From positions 1-41,843 of IMG/VR virus record IMGVR_UViG_3300027896_000089: a DNA stretch of 41,843 nucleotides; one strand, given 5' to 3'. This document shows, one piece after another, positions 23,402 to 32,438 of the stretch. A program made the translations under genes and the position numbers. Position 1 is the first letter of the stretch, and every line of letters starts with the position of its first letter. Under the pieces are notes generated by a model that was not told the origin of the DNA, ran no database searches, and saw only the letters and a program-made list of their open reading frames with translations. The stretch is from a virus.

Positions 23402-25987
23402 ATGAGAGTTCCAGAATATCAGCAATCGGTTTCACAACAAGGCCTGCCTGATGCTAGGCAAACGACTCACTATACAGCCGAGGATTTCATGGGCGGCACA
23501 GAGAAAGCCGCTCTGGGTTATGGCGTAGAGCTAACCGGCAACCTAGCCCATGATGCACAGAAAGTAGCGGTTAAGCATTATGAAGATCAGCTAAAACAGT
23601 CTATTGCCGATCAAGCTCGTGATGCAGTTACGCAATACCGAAACAGCAAACAAGGAGCTATGTTTGGTACGGAAGGTCAGAATGGACAACCAAGAACGCC
23701 CGGCTTTTTAGAATTAACGGGTAAAAATGCCCTTGCACCCATTAATGGACGCTCGCCAGCTAGTACCTTGCAGGATACGCTTCAGCAAAAACGCTCATCG
23801 ATTGCTGACAGCCTAACTTCAGAGGAAGCAAAGGCTATCTTTAGCCAACATGCAGATGAAGAAGATTATCATACCAATGGCTTGATTCAACAGCATGAAG
23901 GCCAGCAGTCTAGGGTATTTCGAGAGTCTACCTTAAAAGCAGAGAGTGATTCCTTAAGTCGAGAAATTGAACAGGGTTATAACGACCCTAATCGCATACA
24001 AACTAACTATGCGAAGTTAAAAGACAGTCAGGTGCAGCTTGCCATGCTTAATGGCTTTGATGATAAGGCAGGATTGGAGTCTGCACGTACTCAATTCTCA
24101 AAGTCACTCAAGATAGCCAATGCAGCAGCCATTCAAAATGGCGGGTGGGAAGTTGCGGCAAATAATATTAAAACATTTGGCCATGAACTCGATGTTGATA
24201 GCTTAACTGATTTAAAAAAATCACAGCTTGATGCTTATGTGCCTAGTGTATTGCAAAGTAATCCACAGGCTTTATTAGATGCAGCAACTGAAAAATTAAA
24301 GCCTAAGACATTCCCTGCAATGGATTTTGAACGACTGAAGCAGATACGCGATACCGTTGAAAGTCATGGAGCAGATTATAATCCTGACGGTTCACCGGTT
24401 ATTCACATTGATAAAGATGGTGTGAAGTCGAAGTTTAAAAACCAAGTGCGTGAAGATGTTGCAAAAGCACCAGGCTTTAATATTCGTCCAGCCGCTAATG
24501 ATAGTCCTGAAGAATACAATCGCGTTGGTGATGAGCTACTAAAGGCACATTATGATTATCATAAAGGCGATGTCGAGAAAACATTAGCCGCTTATAACGG
24601 TGGCAGAGCTGGCATTGATAAAGCTATTAAAGCGGGTGGTGATTGGCAATCTAAAGCAGGGGTTAAAGATTACTTGGATAAGGCTTTGATAGAAGCCAAT
24701 AAAACCAATACCCCTTTGGATGATGCCTCGCCACCAGAACTGCTACAAATCAAAAACCAAGCTGAAAGCATGATTTCTAAAAGTGAGTCTACTTTTAGAG
24801 CAGAAAATCAGATTCAACAAGATAACCAATATGCACAGGCACATGCAACTGGCGTGACGGGGGAAATGATCCCCTTTAAAACGTTTGAACAGGGTTATGG
24901 TAATAAGGCGCCTATTGAATATGAGAAATATGTAGATAATATTAATCATGCCAAACAAGCATTCTCAATTAGAGATATGCCAACGGCTGAGGTCAATAAT
25001 CTATTAGCATCTCAAAAGCCTGTAAATGGCAGTGCTAATTATGAAAGAGAAGATAAGCAATATAATAGCCTCCTACAAGCGGCTAAAGAGGCAAAGGATA
25101 CGCGTGACAAAGACCCTATTGCCTCAGCCTACCAAAGCGGCTATCCAGTACAACCTATAAACTGGACCAACCCACAGCAGGCCGCTACTGAAATTAATAA
25201 TAGACTAGCTATCAGTGACCAACTAACCGCTAAATTTGGCACTAAGCCCACCGTATTAACAACTGAGGAAGCTAAAAGCCTGTCTACCACTTTTGAGGCA
25301 ATGCCAACTAAAGATGCACTTAAGTTCATGGATGGCTTAAGTAAAAGTACCAATCCTATATCCTACAACATGGCCATGCAACAGTTGCGTAAAGACTCGC
25401 CTGTGACTGCAATGGCGGGGGCGCTTTATGGTATCAATGCCAATGGACAAAAAGCGGCTGAATATGTGCTAAAGGGCGAGCGCCTAATTAACCCGCCCAC
25501 AGGGAAGAAGTCCGATACATACATGCCCAAAGATGCAGAATTTCAAGCCGCCTTTGATGAAGTTACCAATGGTGCGTTTGCGAATCATCTTAATGCAGAG
25601 GAGAAAACATTAGAAACAGTAAGAGCGGCTTATGCGGGTATTTCTAACGAAAGTGGCGATACCCATAAGGAATTTAACTCAGATACTTTTGATAAAGCCA
25701 TTGAGATGGTCACGGGTACAAAAGGTGGCGCACTTAATGTGTTTAATAGTCGTATTATCCCGCCTTATGGTATGCCAGAAGATATCTTTGTCAATAAAGT
25801 CACTCAGCAATATAAGCAACAAATGGAGGCTGAGGGTCTGCATCGATTCGTTGCTAATGACAATATAAATCATTACAAGATAATCCCTATGGGAGATGGG
25901 CTTTATGGCTTTACTGATGGTAATACGATAAAACCCATCGTGATTAATCTAAAGCCTGATTCAACAGCTCAGGCCATTAATCCATGA
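23402..25987 (+). CDS. Internal virion protein with lytic transglycosylase domain
   Basis: The 861-residue ejection protein resembles gp15. Residues about 310-425 form an SLT-type peptidoglycan-cleaving domain: catalytic Glu320 in DTVESHGADYNPDGSP, then APGFNIRPAANDSPEEYNRV and TLAAYNGGRAGIDKAI. In T7 this activity is in gp16; here it is in the earlier gene, as in several BPP-1-like phages. It would open the cell wall during DNA entry. The rest is helical. Confidence 0.88.
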   Translation: MRVPEYQQSVSQQGLPDARQTTHYTAEDFMGGTEKAALGYGVELTGNLAHDAQKVAVKHYEDQLKQSIADQARDAVTQYRNSKQGAMFGTEGQNGQPRTPGFLELTGKNALAPINGRSPASTLQDTLQQKRSSIADSLTSEEAKAIFSQHADEEDYHTNGLIQQHEGQQSRVFRESTLKAESDSLSREIEQGYNDPNRIQTNYAKLKDSQVQLAMLNGFDDKAGLESARTQFSKSLKIANAAAIQNGGWEVAANNIKTFGHELDVDSLTDLKKSQLDAYVPSVLQSNPQALLDAATEKLKPKTFPAMDFERLKQIRDTVESHGADYNPDGSPVIHIDKDGVKSKFKNQVREDVAKAPGFNIRPAANDSPEEYNRVGDELLKAHYDYHKGDVEKTLAAYNGGRAGIDKAIKAGGDWQSKAGVKDYLDKALIEANKTNTPLDDASPPELLQIKNQAESMISKSESTFRAENQIQQDNQYAQAHATGVTGEMIPFKTFEQGYGNKAPIEYEKYVDNINHAKQAFSIRDMPTAEVNNLLASQKPVNGSANYEREDKQYNSLLQAAKEAKDTRDKDPIASAYQSGYPVQPINWTNPQQAATEINNRLAISDQLTAKFGTKPTVLTTEEAKSLSTTFEAMPTKDALKFMDGLSKSTNPISYNMAMQQLRKDSPVTAMAGALYGINANGQKAAEYVLKGERLINPPTGKKSDTYMPKDAEFQAAFDEVTNGAFANHLNAEEKTLETVRAAYAGISNESGDTHKEFNSDTFDKAIEMVTGTKGGALNVFNSRIIPPYGMPEDIFVNKVTQQYKQQMEAEGLHRFVANDNINHYKIIPMGDGLYGFTDGNTIKPIVINLKPDSTAQAINP

Positions 25988-28161
25988 GTTATCTATTGGG
26001 CGGTGAGTCGGTACAGTCAAGACAAGATACACTGCAAGACATTAGTGAGTCTAGTTTTAACCAAGAAGATGAAGCCTATAAAAATAGGCTTGATGAAACA
26101 CTCAGCAATGCACTGACTCCCGCCAGAATAGCCACACGTTCGATTGCTAATCTAGGTATTGCGGCTGACGCTATCCCTACCGCGATAGGTACTTACTATG
26201 GCATCGATAATTCTTGGTGGCATAAGCATGTTACCCAAAGTTTAATTCATACACGAGACGCCTTAACACCTGATCCACAAACAACTCATGTATCTTTACA
26301 AATTGCTGATCAATTTGCTGGCATGTTGGGCGATGTTGCAGTGACGCTTGGTAATCCAGTTGCCTTTAGTGCGATGCAAGGTGGCAAACGAGTCACTGAA
26401 GAATTAGAGAAAGGTAAAGGTTTAGGCACGTCATTAAAACTGGGTGCAGTTGATGCACTAGCAGCCAAAGCCTATATGACAGTACCATTAGGTTTTGCCA
26501 GTAAAGCGCTTCCTATTGCAACAAGACTGCAAGGGGCGGCCACTGGGGCTGTCATTGGTGCGGGTATTGGCTCTGCTAGTGAGATGGCTAATGAATCTGT
26601 TTTAAAGGCGGATGGCTATCCAGAAGAAGCCAAGCAACATGATTGGTCAAACCCTACTACACTCGCTTTAAATGCGGCCTTTGGTGCGGTATTTGGCGGC
26701 ATACACCCTCATGTATTGCCTTCACACCAAGATGCTGTGCTAACGGCTATGGATGCCCATGCCATAGAAAATCCAGATAGCTTAAGTGCAACTAATCCAG
26801 CCTCCAATAATGCTTTGGTTGATGGCATGAATCAGTCGGTCAGAGAGTTAGTCGATGGCGTACCGATTACCAGTTCAATACGATTTACTGAGAAACCAGA
26901 AATACCAGCCGATTTGTTAGCCTTGGCAGGGGAAAGGATGAGTCGTGGTGAGCGACAATCCTTAGAACAACAAAAAGCCGATCTTGAATATAAGTTAAAG
27001 CAGATTGAAGAAGGTGATTATGCCCAACAAGGTATGGACCTTGCTAATGAGCAACAAGTTAAGATTGATGCTGAAAACTCAGGCAAGCGCTTATCGGCTA
27101 GAAAGTTGGCTGAACAACGAAAAACCAATATAGAGACAGCTAATGATTTAGGTGAGGGCGTAAGGCTAGATGATGCACAGCCACATCAAGATAGTCTTGG
27201 TCGATTAAATGAAATACTTGCTAAAGATGATATATATCAATCTGCACATGCTGAGATATCTAGAATTGAGCAACAGCATTTATCTGATAACGGATTTATT
27301 CGTAATCCTGCGATTGAGTTATTACAAAAACAAATCGATCATGAAATATCTCAGTTAAACGATGCTTATGATCAGATTAATGACAATCCACTAGGTAAAG
27401 CAGATGATCCTCTAGTTATGATAAAGCCTGAGGATATGGAAGCAGTCGCAGTTGCGCGTGGAGGCTGGAAGGGTATTGGAGATATTGAAGTAAAGGGGAG
27501 CGGCTGGGGGCTTGCTAAATTTATATGGAAGCATGGCGAAAAATCAGCTGAAACACCTGGTCTTAGAGTAATTAAAGAAGATATTATAGAGTTCCCTAAT
27601 ATTATTCGTAAGTATTCGCCTTCACGAGAAGCATCTAAAGACGGCTCAAGGGGTAGGGAATGGCGAGTAAAATTACCCGGAAAGAAAGGAGAGTTAAGGA
27701 CGGTTGTTTTTGCCGATAACTTAATTAATGGCAGAGAGGATAGGCATCTTGTAACAGTTCATGTGCAACAGGAAGGAAGGTCAGGTCATGAAGCGCCACT
27801 ATCTATAAAAAAAGCTGAATCGTCTGATTCCTCCAGCAGGAGGTTGGAATCACCACTGAGAGATACTACGCAAGGCGTGTTGGCACATGCAAGTCAGGAC
27901 GATGCAGCCATTATCAATATAGACCAAAACAAAACAAATGCAAGTAAAACCGAACCCCCTGAAATCACTTCAGCTCGTGAAGCAATCCCGTCTATTGAGT
28001 CTGATCGTCAGTTTGAAATAGAGCATGATGATGGTACTACCGATAAGGGTTCTGCGTCTGAACTTATGGCAAGGGCTGATGAAGAGGCCACATTTGCCGA
28101 ACAATCCGATACTGCTACCAGCGCTGCAATTAGTTGCTTCTTAAAGTTTGGTGATTTATGA
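25984..28161 (+). CDS. Internal virion protein with PBECR-like nuclease domain
   Basis: The 725-residue protein has helices with Gly-zipper segments (GAATGAVIGAGIGSASEMAN; ALNAAFGAVFGGIHPHV) near residues 180-245, coiled coil at 310-480, and at about 490-590 a domain (GSGWGLAKFIWKHGEKSAET; EWRVKLPGKKGELRTVVFAD) of the phage-Barnase-EndoU-Colicin-RelE (PBECR) polyvalent type. The C-terminus (DTATSAAISCFLKFGD) is common in polyvalent virion proteins. It is likely injected and may cleave host RNA. Confidence 0.8.
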   Translation: MSYLLGGESVQSRQDTLQDISESSFNQEDEAYKNRLDETLSNALTPARIATRSIANLGIAADAIPTAIGTYYGIDNSWWHKHVTQSLIHTRDALTPDPQTTHVSLQIADQFAGMLGDVAVTLGNPVAFSAMQGGKRVTEELEKGKGLGTSLKLGAVDALAAKAYMTVPLGFASKALPIATRLQGAATGAVIGAGIGSASEMANESVLKADGYPEEAKQHDWSNPTTLALNAAFGAVFGGIHPHVLPSHQDAVLTAMDAHAIENPDSLSATNPASNNALVDGMNQSVRELVDGVPITSSIRFTEKPEIPADLLALAGERMSRGERQSLEQQKADLEYKLKQIEEGDYAQQGMDLANEQQVKIDAENSGKRLSARKLAEQRKTNIETANDLGEGVRLDDAQPHQDSLGRLNEILAKDDIYQSAHAEISRIEQQHLSDNGFIRNPAIELLQKQIDHEISQLNDAYDQINDNPLGKADDPLVMIKPEDMEAVAVARGGWKGIGDIEVKGSGWGLAKFIWKHGEKSAETPGLRVIKEDIIEFPNIIRKYSPSREASKDGSRGREWRVKLPGKKGELRTVVFADNLINGREDRHLVTVHVQQEGRSGHEAPLSIKKAESSDSSSRRLESPLRDTTQGVLAHASQDDAAIINIDQNKTNASKTEPPEITSAREAIPSIESDRQFEIEHDDGTTDKGSASELMARADEEATFAEQSDTATSAAISCFLKFGDL

Positions 28162-28443
28162 GACAAATGTCTTGATGACAATGGATAGGACGCCAGCAAC
28201 TAAGAAGCCTAGCATCCATCTATTAAGTTTTAACTCACCATCGATGCGCTCAAATCTGGCATCTAACCTATGCTCAACGTCTCGTAATTCATTGCGTAAA
28301 TATTCTTTAGTGACCAAATCTTTTAGATTAACTTCAAGCGCTTCTGATAACGCCTCTGCTTCTGCCTCAGCTTGTTTGTCTGGAACACCGGCAGATTTGA
28401 GTTTGTTGGCAAATTTTAAAGTATCAAAAGTAATGGTAGACAT
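28156..28443 (-). CDS. DUF1640 (coiled-coil) protein, opposite-strand moron
   Basis: A 95-residue leftward protein sits between two rightward ejection-protein genes. It opens STITFDTLKFANKLKSAGVP, has DKQAEAEAEALSEAL, LVTKEYLRNELRDVEHRLDA and a C-terminal transmembrane helix (WMLGFLVAGVLSIVIKTF), as in DUF1640/CCDC90-like proteins. Start at 28443 fits the family; an upstream ATG at 28512 exists. Strand and location mark it as a moron, perhaps expressed in the lysogen. Confidence 0.8.
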   Translation of the reverse strand: MSTITFDTLKFANKLKSAGVPDKQAEAEAEALSEALEVNLKDLVTKEYLRNELRDVEHRLDARFERIDGELKLNRWMLGFLVAGVLSIVIKTFVS

Positions 28444-28529
28444 ATGATTAAGCGCCAGATAAGCAGTTTTATAGTCATCAATGTAGTCGTAATGGCTACA
28501 TGTTGTCAACACGGAATAATGAGAAAACT

Positions 28530-31040
28530 ATGAGAGCAGATTGTATTAACGCAGTTTCACAAGCTATAGGTCGTCAAATCACTCAAGCGGAAGCCGCCAA
28601 AATTGAGCAGCGCATCACTGATTCACAAAAGCAACTCTGGAAAACAGATCGACGCACCATGATGGGCTTAACGAAAGATCAGCAATTTCGTTTAGCAGCC
28701 AGTGAGGCAGCAAAAAGCATCAAGATTGAAGCGGCTAAGAAACAACAGCGAGTTGCCTTAACCATTTTGGCGCATGACAACATTAAAACCTTTTTGGAAA
28801 ATCAGCCTGGGCGCATGGGTGATAATCTTAGGGAATTATTAGCTGGCAAGAAAACCATGTCGGTGGAGTCATCAACAGAAACTAATCGACATAATATATT
28901 GGCGGAACTCGATGCAGTAGCGGAGCCGTTCTTACCCTCCAAGATTGGCTTTGACCAAGGCAATACTAAGATGGAAGCGGTCTATCGGGAATTGCATGGA
29001 CAAGATACTGGCGATGCGCCCGCCAAAGCCTATGCTAAAAAGCTCACGGAAGCCTTTGAGAGCCAGCGTCAGCGCTTTAATGAAGCAGGCGGTAAGGTAG
29101 GGCATCTTGATGATTGGTCGCACCCACAAGCTCATTCTTCATATTTAGCTTTTAAAGCGGGCAAAGATGGTTGGATTAATGCCATTGCACCGAAGTTAGA
29201 AAGAAGTCGTTATGTCAATGAGGATGGCACTGGATTTAGTGATCAGCAGTTCAATGATTTCTTAGGCAAGGCGTGGGAGTCTATTGCTTATGAAGGACAG
29301 CTTAATGGTGAGATAGGTGCAAATAAAGGCACTGGTATGGCGGCTAATGCGCATTCACAAAGTCGTCAATTACATTTTAAAGATGCAGATAGTTACCTTG
29401 AGTATCACAAGCAGTTCGGTGAAAAGTCACTCCATGCTACGCTAATTAGTCATATTGATAGCATGAGTAAAGACATCGCCATGATTGAGCGCTTAGGTCC
29501 TAATCCTAGCCATCAATTTAATTGGTGGAATGATTATGCCTATCGTGAAGATACTAAGTTAGGCGTATCACCCGATAAGCTCAATGCCAACAAAGTTAAG
29601 AATGACAATCTATTTAAAGAGGTTGCCGGCATTCATGAAGCGGTGGGTAATCGTTCATTCTCTCGATGGATGGATGCCATACGTTCAATCAATCTAATCG
29701 CACTAGGTTCGTCTGGTATCTCAACGATTACTGATTTAAACACTATGAACCTGACAGCGCAATACAATCATATCTCGCGTTCTAAGATGATGGTGGAGCA
29801 TTTACGGGCGTTATCGAGTGCGGACTCTAGGAGAGCGGCCAGGCGTTTAGGTATCGGTTTAGATGCGTTTGCTGGTGCAGTCTTAAGGCATGGTCAGGAA
29901 CAAATCACCAACGGCATAGCCTCTAAGATGGGTGGCGCTGTAATTCGATTGTCAGGTATGCCGTTTATTACCGAAGCCAACCGACAAGCCTTTAGTATTA
30001 CCATGATGGATGCAGTGGCTCATGTCGTTGATACCCATGCAGACCTTGCGGCTATTGATAAAACAGATGCTCGCATGATGTTTACGCATGGCATTGACCA
30101 AGCAGACTTTGCTATATGGAAGCAAGCCGTTCCAGAAGTATGGGTGGACGGTGAAAGCAAACTATTGACGGTTAATTCAATACTCGCTGTGCCAGGTGCT
30201 GATCCAAAAGCCTTGAGAAAGTCGGCTGATAAATTTATGGCATTGGTCCTCGATGAGCAGAACATGGCTGTATCACAGCCGGGCGCATCAGAGCGAGCCT
30301 TAATGAACGCAGGAACAGCCAGAGGTACAGTAATGGGAGAACTGGCAAGGTCATTCTGGCAATTCAAATCATTTGGCTTGAGTTATTTAAACGCTAATCT
30401 TAAGCGTGCTATGAGTATTGAGTCGCCTCAATCGGCTGCGGCTTATGCGGCCACCTTCTTAGCACAAGGTTTGATTTATGGAGCGATTGCCACACAGCTT
30501 AAAGAGATAGTTAATGGCCGTGATCCACTAGCAATGGGCAATGCCTCTTTTGCTGGACGCGCTTTATTGGCGTCAGGTGGTTTGGGTTTATTTGGTGACT
30601 TCTTAAATGCTAATAACTCGCAGTATGGCAGTAGCTTAGTGGCTTCTATGGCTGGGCCTACTATCAGCAAAGCCGAGCAGTTCTATGATTTAACCGTCGG
30701 TAATATACACAAAGCAGGGCAGGGCGAAAAGACGCATGTTGGAGCTGAAGCCTTAAGACTGGCTAACAGCGTTAATCCGTTAGGTACAGTTTGGTTTACT
30801 AAGAGTGCCTTTAATCATTTAGTGTTACAGAATTTGCAAGAGTCTTTATCTCCTGGCTATTTAAGAAGAACAACCCAACGCGCTCAACGAGAGTTTGGTC
30901 AGTCTTATTATTGGAAGCCAGGACAAGCAATACCAGATCGAGGGCCTGATGTCAGCAAAGCTTTTACAGAAGGTAAGCAAAGTCATGGTAAATCTATCAC
31001 AGAGAAAGCTGTTGATGCAGTGCGTAATTTAGGAGGTTAA
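28530..31040 (+). CDS. Internal virion protein D (T7 gp16-like)
   Basis: The 836-residue helical protein begins at ATG 28530 (MRADCINAVSQAIGRQITQA). It has a long alpha-helical region, SHIDSMSKDIAMIERLGPNP and hydrophobic C-terminal helices (AAYAATFLAQGLIYGAIATQ). It lacks the T7 transglycosylase domain, which is in the gene at 23402 here. It is the last structural gene and ends two bases before the endolysin. It should form the inner-membrane/periplasmic part of the ejection channel. Confidence 0.85.
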   Translation: MRADCINAVSQAIGRQITQAEAAKIEQRITDSQKQLWKTDRRTMMGLTKDQQFRLAASEAAKSIKIEAAKKQQRVALTILAHDNIKTFLENQPGRMGDNLRELLAGKKTMSVESSTETNRHNILAELDAVAEPFLPSKIGFDQGNTKMEAVYRELHGQDTGDAPAKAYAKKLTEAFESQRQRFNEAGGKVGHLDDWSHPQAHSSYLAFKAGKDGWINAIAPKLERSRYVNEDGTGFSDQQFNDFLGKAWESIAYEGQLNGEIGANKGTGMAANAHSQSRQLHFKDADSYLEYHKQFGEKSLHATLISHIDSMSKDIAMIERLGPNPSHQFNWWNDYAYREDTKLGVSPDKLNANKVKNDNLFKEVAGIHEAVGNRSFSRWMDAIRSINLIALGSSGISTITDLNTMNLTAQYNHISRSKMMVEHLRALSSADSRRAARRLGIGLDAFAGAVLRHGQEQITNGIASKMGGAVIRLSGMPFITEANRQAFSITMMDAVAHVVDTHADLAAIDKTDARMMFTHGIDQADFAIWKQAVPEVWVDGESKLLTVNSILAVPGADPKALRKSADKFMALVLDEQNMAVSQPGASERALMNAGTARGTVMGELARSFWQFKSFGLSYLNANLKRAMSIESPQSAAAYAATFLAQGLIYGAIATQLKEIVNGRDPLAMGNASFAGRALLASGGLGLFGDFLNANNSQYGSSLVASMAGPTISKAEQFYDLTVGNIHKAGQGEKTHVGAEALRLANSVNPLGTVWFTKSAFNHLVLQNLQESLSPGYLRRTTQRAQREFGQSYYWKPGQAIPDRGPDVSKAFTEGKQSHGKSITEKAVDAVRNLGG

Positions 31041-31042
31041 TA

Positions 31043-31486
31043 ATGTTAATTGAGCAGCTAAAAATAGACGAGGGGTTTTCTAGTGTGGTTTATAAGTGTC
31101 CTGCGGGAGCCAATTCGATTGGATATGGCTATAACTTGGATAGCAATAGTCTGCACTTATCCTCATTAGAAATTAACCACGCCTTTCGCAATGGTATGGG
31201 TGAGGTAGAGGCTGAGCGAATACTGATATTAATGGTTAAAAAAACCATAGAGGAATTAAAGAGAATATTTACTAATTGGAATACTATTAGTAAGACTCGT
31301 CAAGATGCTTTAACCAATATGTGTTTTAATCTAGGCGTGACACGATTCCTGAAGTTTAAAAAGATGATCGTCTTGGTAGAAGATAATGATTTTGTTGCGG
31401 CCAGCAAAGAGGGTTTAAATAGCCTATGGGCTAAACAGTTACCGGCCAGATCAAAACGGGTGATGGGTTTACTGATAAGTGGATGA
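31043..31486 (+). CDS. Endolysin, T4-type lysozyme (GH24)
   Basis: The 147-residue muramidase has E10 in the KIDEGFSS motif, the CPAGANSIGYGYNL segment and the C-terminal RQDALTNMCFNLGVTRFLKF and LWAKQLPARSKRVMGLL elements. The positions equivalent to T4 lysozyme Asp20 and Thr26 hold Cys19 and Ser25. Asp to Cys is tolerated in T4 lysozyme and common in other phage muramidases. No signal peptide or SAR helix is seen, so it needs the holin. Confidence 0.92.
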   Translation: MLIEQLKIDEGFSSVVYKCPAGANSIGYGYNLDSNSLHLSSLEINHAFRNGMGEVEAERILILMVKKTIEELKRIFTNWNTISKTRQDALTNMCFNLGVTRFLKFKKMIVLVEDNDFVAASKEGLNSLWAKQLPARSKRVMGLLISG

Positions 31487-31831
31487 TGATCTACCAGTCA
31501 AAGGGTCTGGTGGAATAGTAATAACTCGGTAAGCATCATAACCCGTTGAATTGTCGCTGGCAGGCTCTGCCGGCTCTTCATTCCTAAAAGTAGGCGTAGA
31601 ATGAATCACCATTGGGTTATTCGGTGATTGCTGCGAATACTCATTGCCGTACATTCCATTATGCGAATTAATACTCATGCCTGAGTTATTGTAATAAGAG
31701 GCAGGATTATCGATATTGTTTTTGCCATACGGATTGCCTCCAACTTCACCTAAGTAAGTTCCGTTAGGTGCATAAAGTGAAGCTGCCAAAACAGAATTGC
31801 TGAATAACAGTAAAGCGATAAATGTTTTCAT
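31469..31831 (-). CDS. Secreted protein, probable lysogenic moron
   Basis: A 120-residue leftward gene overlaps the endolysin tail by 18 bases. It has a signal peptide (KTFIALLLFSNSVLAAS) and then a LYAPNGTYLGEVGGNPYG repeat-like segment found in many small secreted bacterial proteins (YAPNGTYLG, NPYG, NPASYYNNSG). It lies beside attP, where genes of host benefit are often carried. Function is unknown. Confidence 0.75.
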   Translation of the reverse strand: MKTFIALLLFSNSVLAASLYAPNGTYLGEVGGNPYGKNNIDNPASYYNNSGMSINSHNGMYGNEYSQQSPNNPMVIHSTPTFRNEEPAEPASDNSTGYDAYRVITIPPDPLTGRSSSTYQ

Positions 31832-31878
31832 TAGTATTCCTATGTATAAAGAGTAAAAAATACAAATTTAGTGTGCGC

Positions 31879-31913
31879 CTTTTTACCGCGCAATGCGACT
31901 TTTTACCGCGCAA
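31879..31913. repeat. Tandem direct repeat, candidate integrase/IHF arm site
   Basis: CTTTTTACCGCGCAA occurs twice at 31879-31893 and 31899-31913 (period 20). It lies about 120 bases left of the attP core in a gene-free stretch, so it may be an arm-type binding site for integrase or Xis. Confidence 0.5.
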
Positions 31914-31921
31914 ACCAGTAG

Positions 31922-31934
31922 CGGGATTTTAGCG
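31922..31934. repeat. Left copy of 13-base direct repeat flanking attP
   Basis: CGGGATTTTAGCG here matches 32151-32163 exactly, on either side of the tRNA-Lys core. Such a pair suggests integrase arm sites. Confidence 0.5.
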
Positions 31935-32031
31935 ATTTGAATTGAGATACATAAAGATTCTATTGGGGTTGCTAACGGAAATAGAAAAGTTAAGTTATTG
32001 ATTTATAACAATTTATATTTAAAATATTGCT

Positions 32032-32076
32032 CTTTTAATGCGATGGTCGCGCGTTCGAATCGCGCACGACCCACCA
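32032..32076 (+). other. attP core: 3' half of a tRNA-Lys gene
   Basis: The sequence from CTTTTAATGCGATGGTCGC through the T-arm TTCGAATC and CGACCCACCA is the anticodon-loop-to-CCA part of a tRNA-Lys(UUU). The 5' half is absent, so it is not a working tRNA. On integration it would restore the interrupted host tRNA-Lys. The integrase gene is adjacent. Confidence 0.88.
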
Positions 32077-32095
32077 CAAAGACTGAATAAAAAAC

Positions 32096-32128
32096 AAGAG
32101 GTTATCTTTGACGGAGACCTCTTTTTTT
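32096..32128 (+). terminator. Rho-independent terminator after attP
   Basis: AAGAGGT (32096-32102) pairs with ACCTCTT (32117-32123), followed by a T run. In a lysogen it would end transcription of the reconstructed tRNA-Lys. Confidence 0.8.
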
Positions 32129-32135
32129 ATGCCCG

Positions 32136-32438
32136 TCATAAAAGCACTAACGGGATTTTAGCGGACTTGATTTTTATATCATCAAGAGCGTAGTTTAAAA
32201 AATCACGCAGCATATATGCCTTTTCTATATCAACACCAAATTTAATGTCTATCTTGGCGTCATTAATCTCACCTACAATCTCATTGTCGTAAATGTCAAT
32301 TTCTTCACCTATAACTTCAATAAACATATACTCAGCACCATCGCCGGGATCATAAATACTCGCTCTTAGCTTCTGTATACTTCCATCTTCACTGTAATTT
32401 ATACAAGCAATATTTTTTTCATTTTCCATAAATATCAT
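32136..32438 (-). CDS. Hypothetical acidic protein after integrase
   Basis: This 100-residue acidic protein begins at the ATG touching the integrase stop codon (TAAATG), with an AGGAG-type RBS in the integrase end. It is beta-rich (IACINYSEDGSIQKLRASIY, EYMFIEVIGEEIDIYDNEIV). No family is recognised. It lies downstream of integrase up to the attP terminator. Confidence 0.6.
   Translation of the reverse strand: MIFMENEKNIACINYSEDGSIQKLRASIYDPGDGAEYMFIEVIGEEIDIYDNEIVGEINDAKIDIKFGVDIEKAYMLRDFLNYALDDIKIKSAKIPLVLL
32151..32163. repeat. Right copy of 13-base direct repeat flanking attP
   Basis: CGGGATTTTAGCG, identical to 31922-31934; together they bracket the attP core. This copy lies in the coding end of the gene at 32136-32438. 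Confidence 0.5.

Noticed and set aside
32032-32076. Complete tRNA-Lys gene
   Set aside because: Only the part from anticodon loop to CCA is present; the upstream bases do not form the acceptor 5' strand or D arm.
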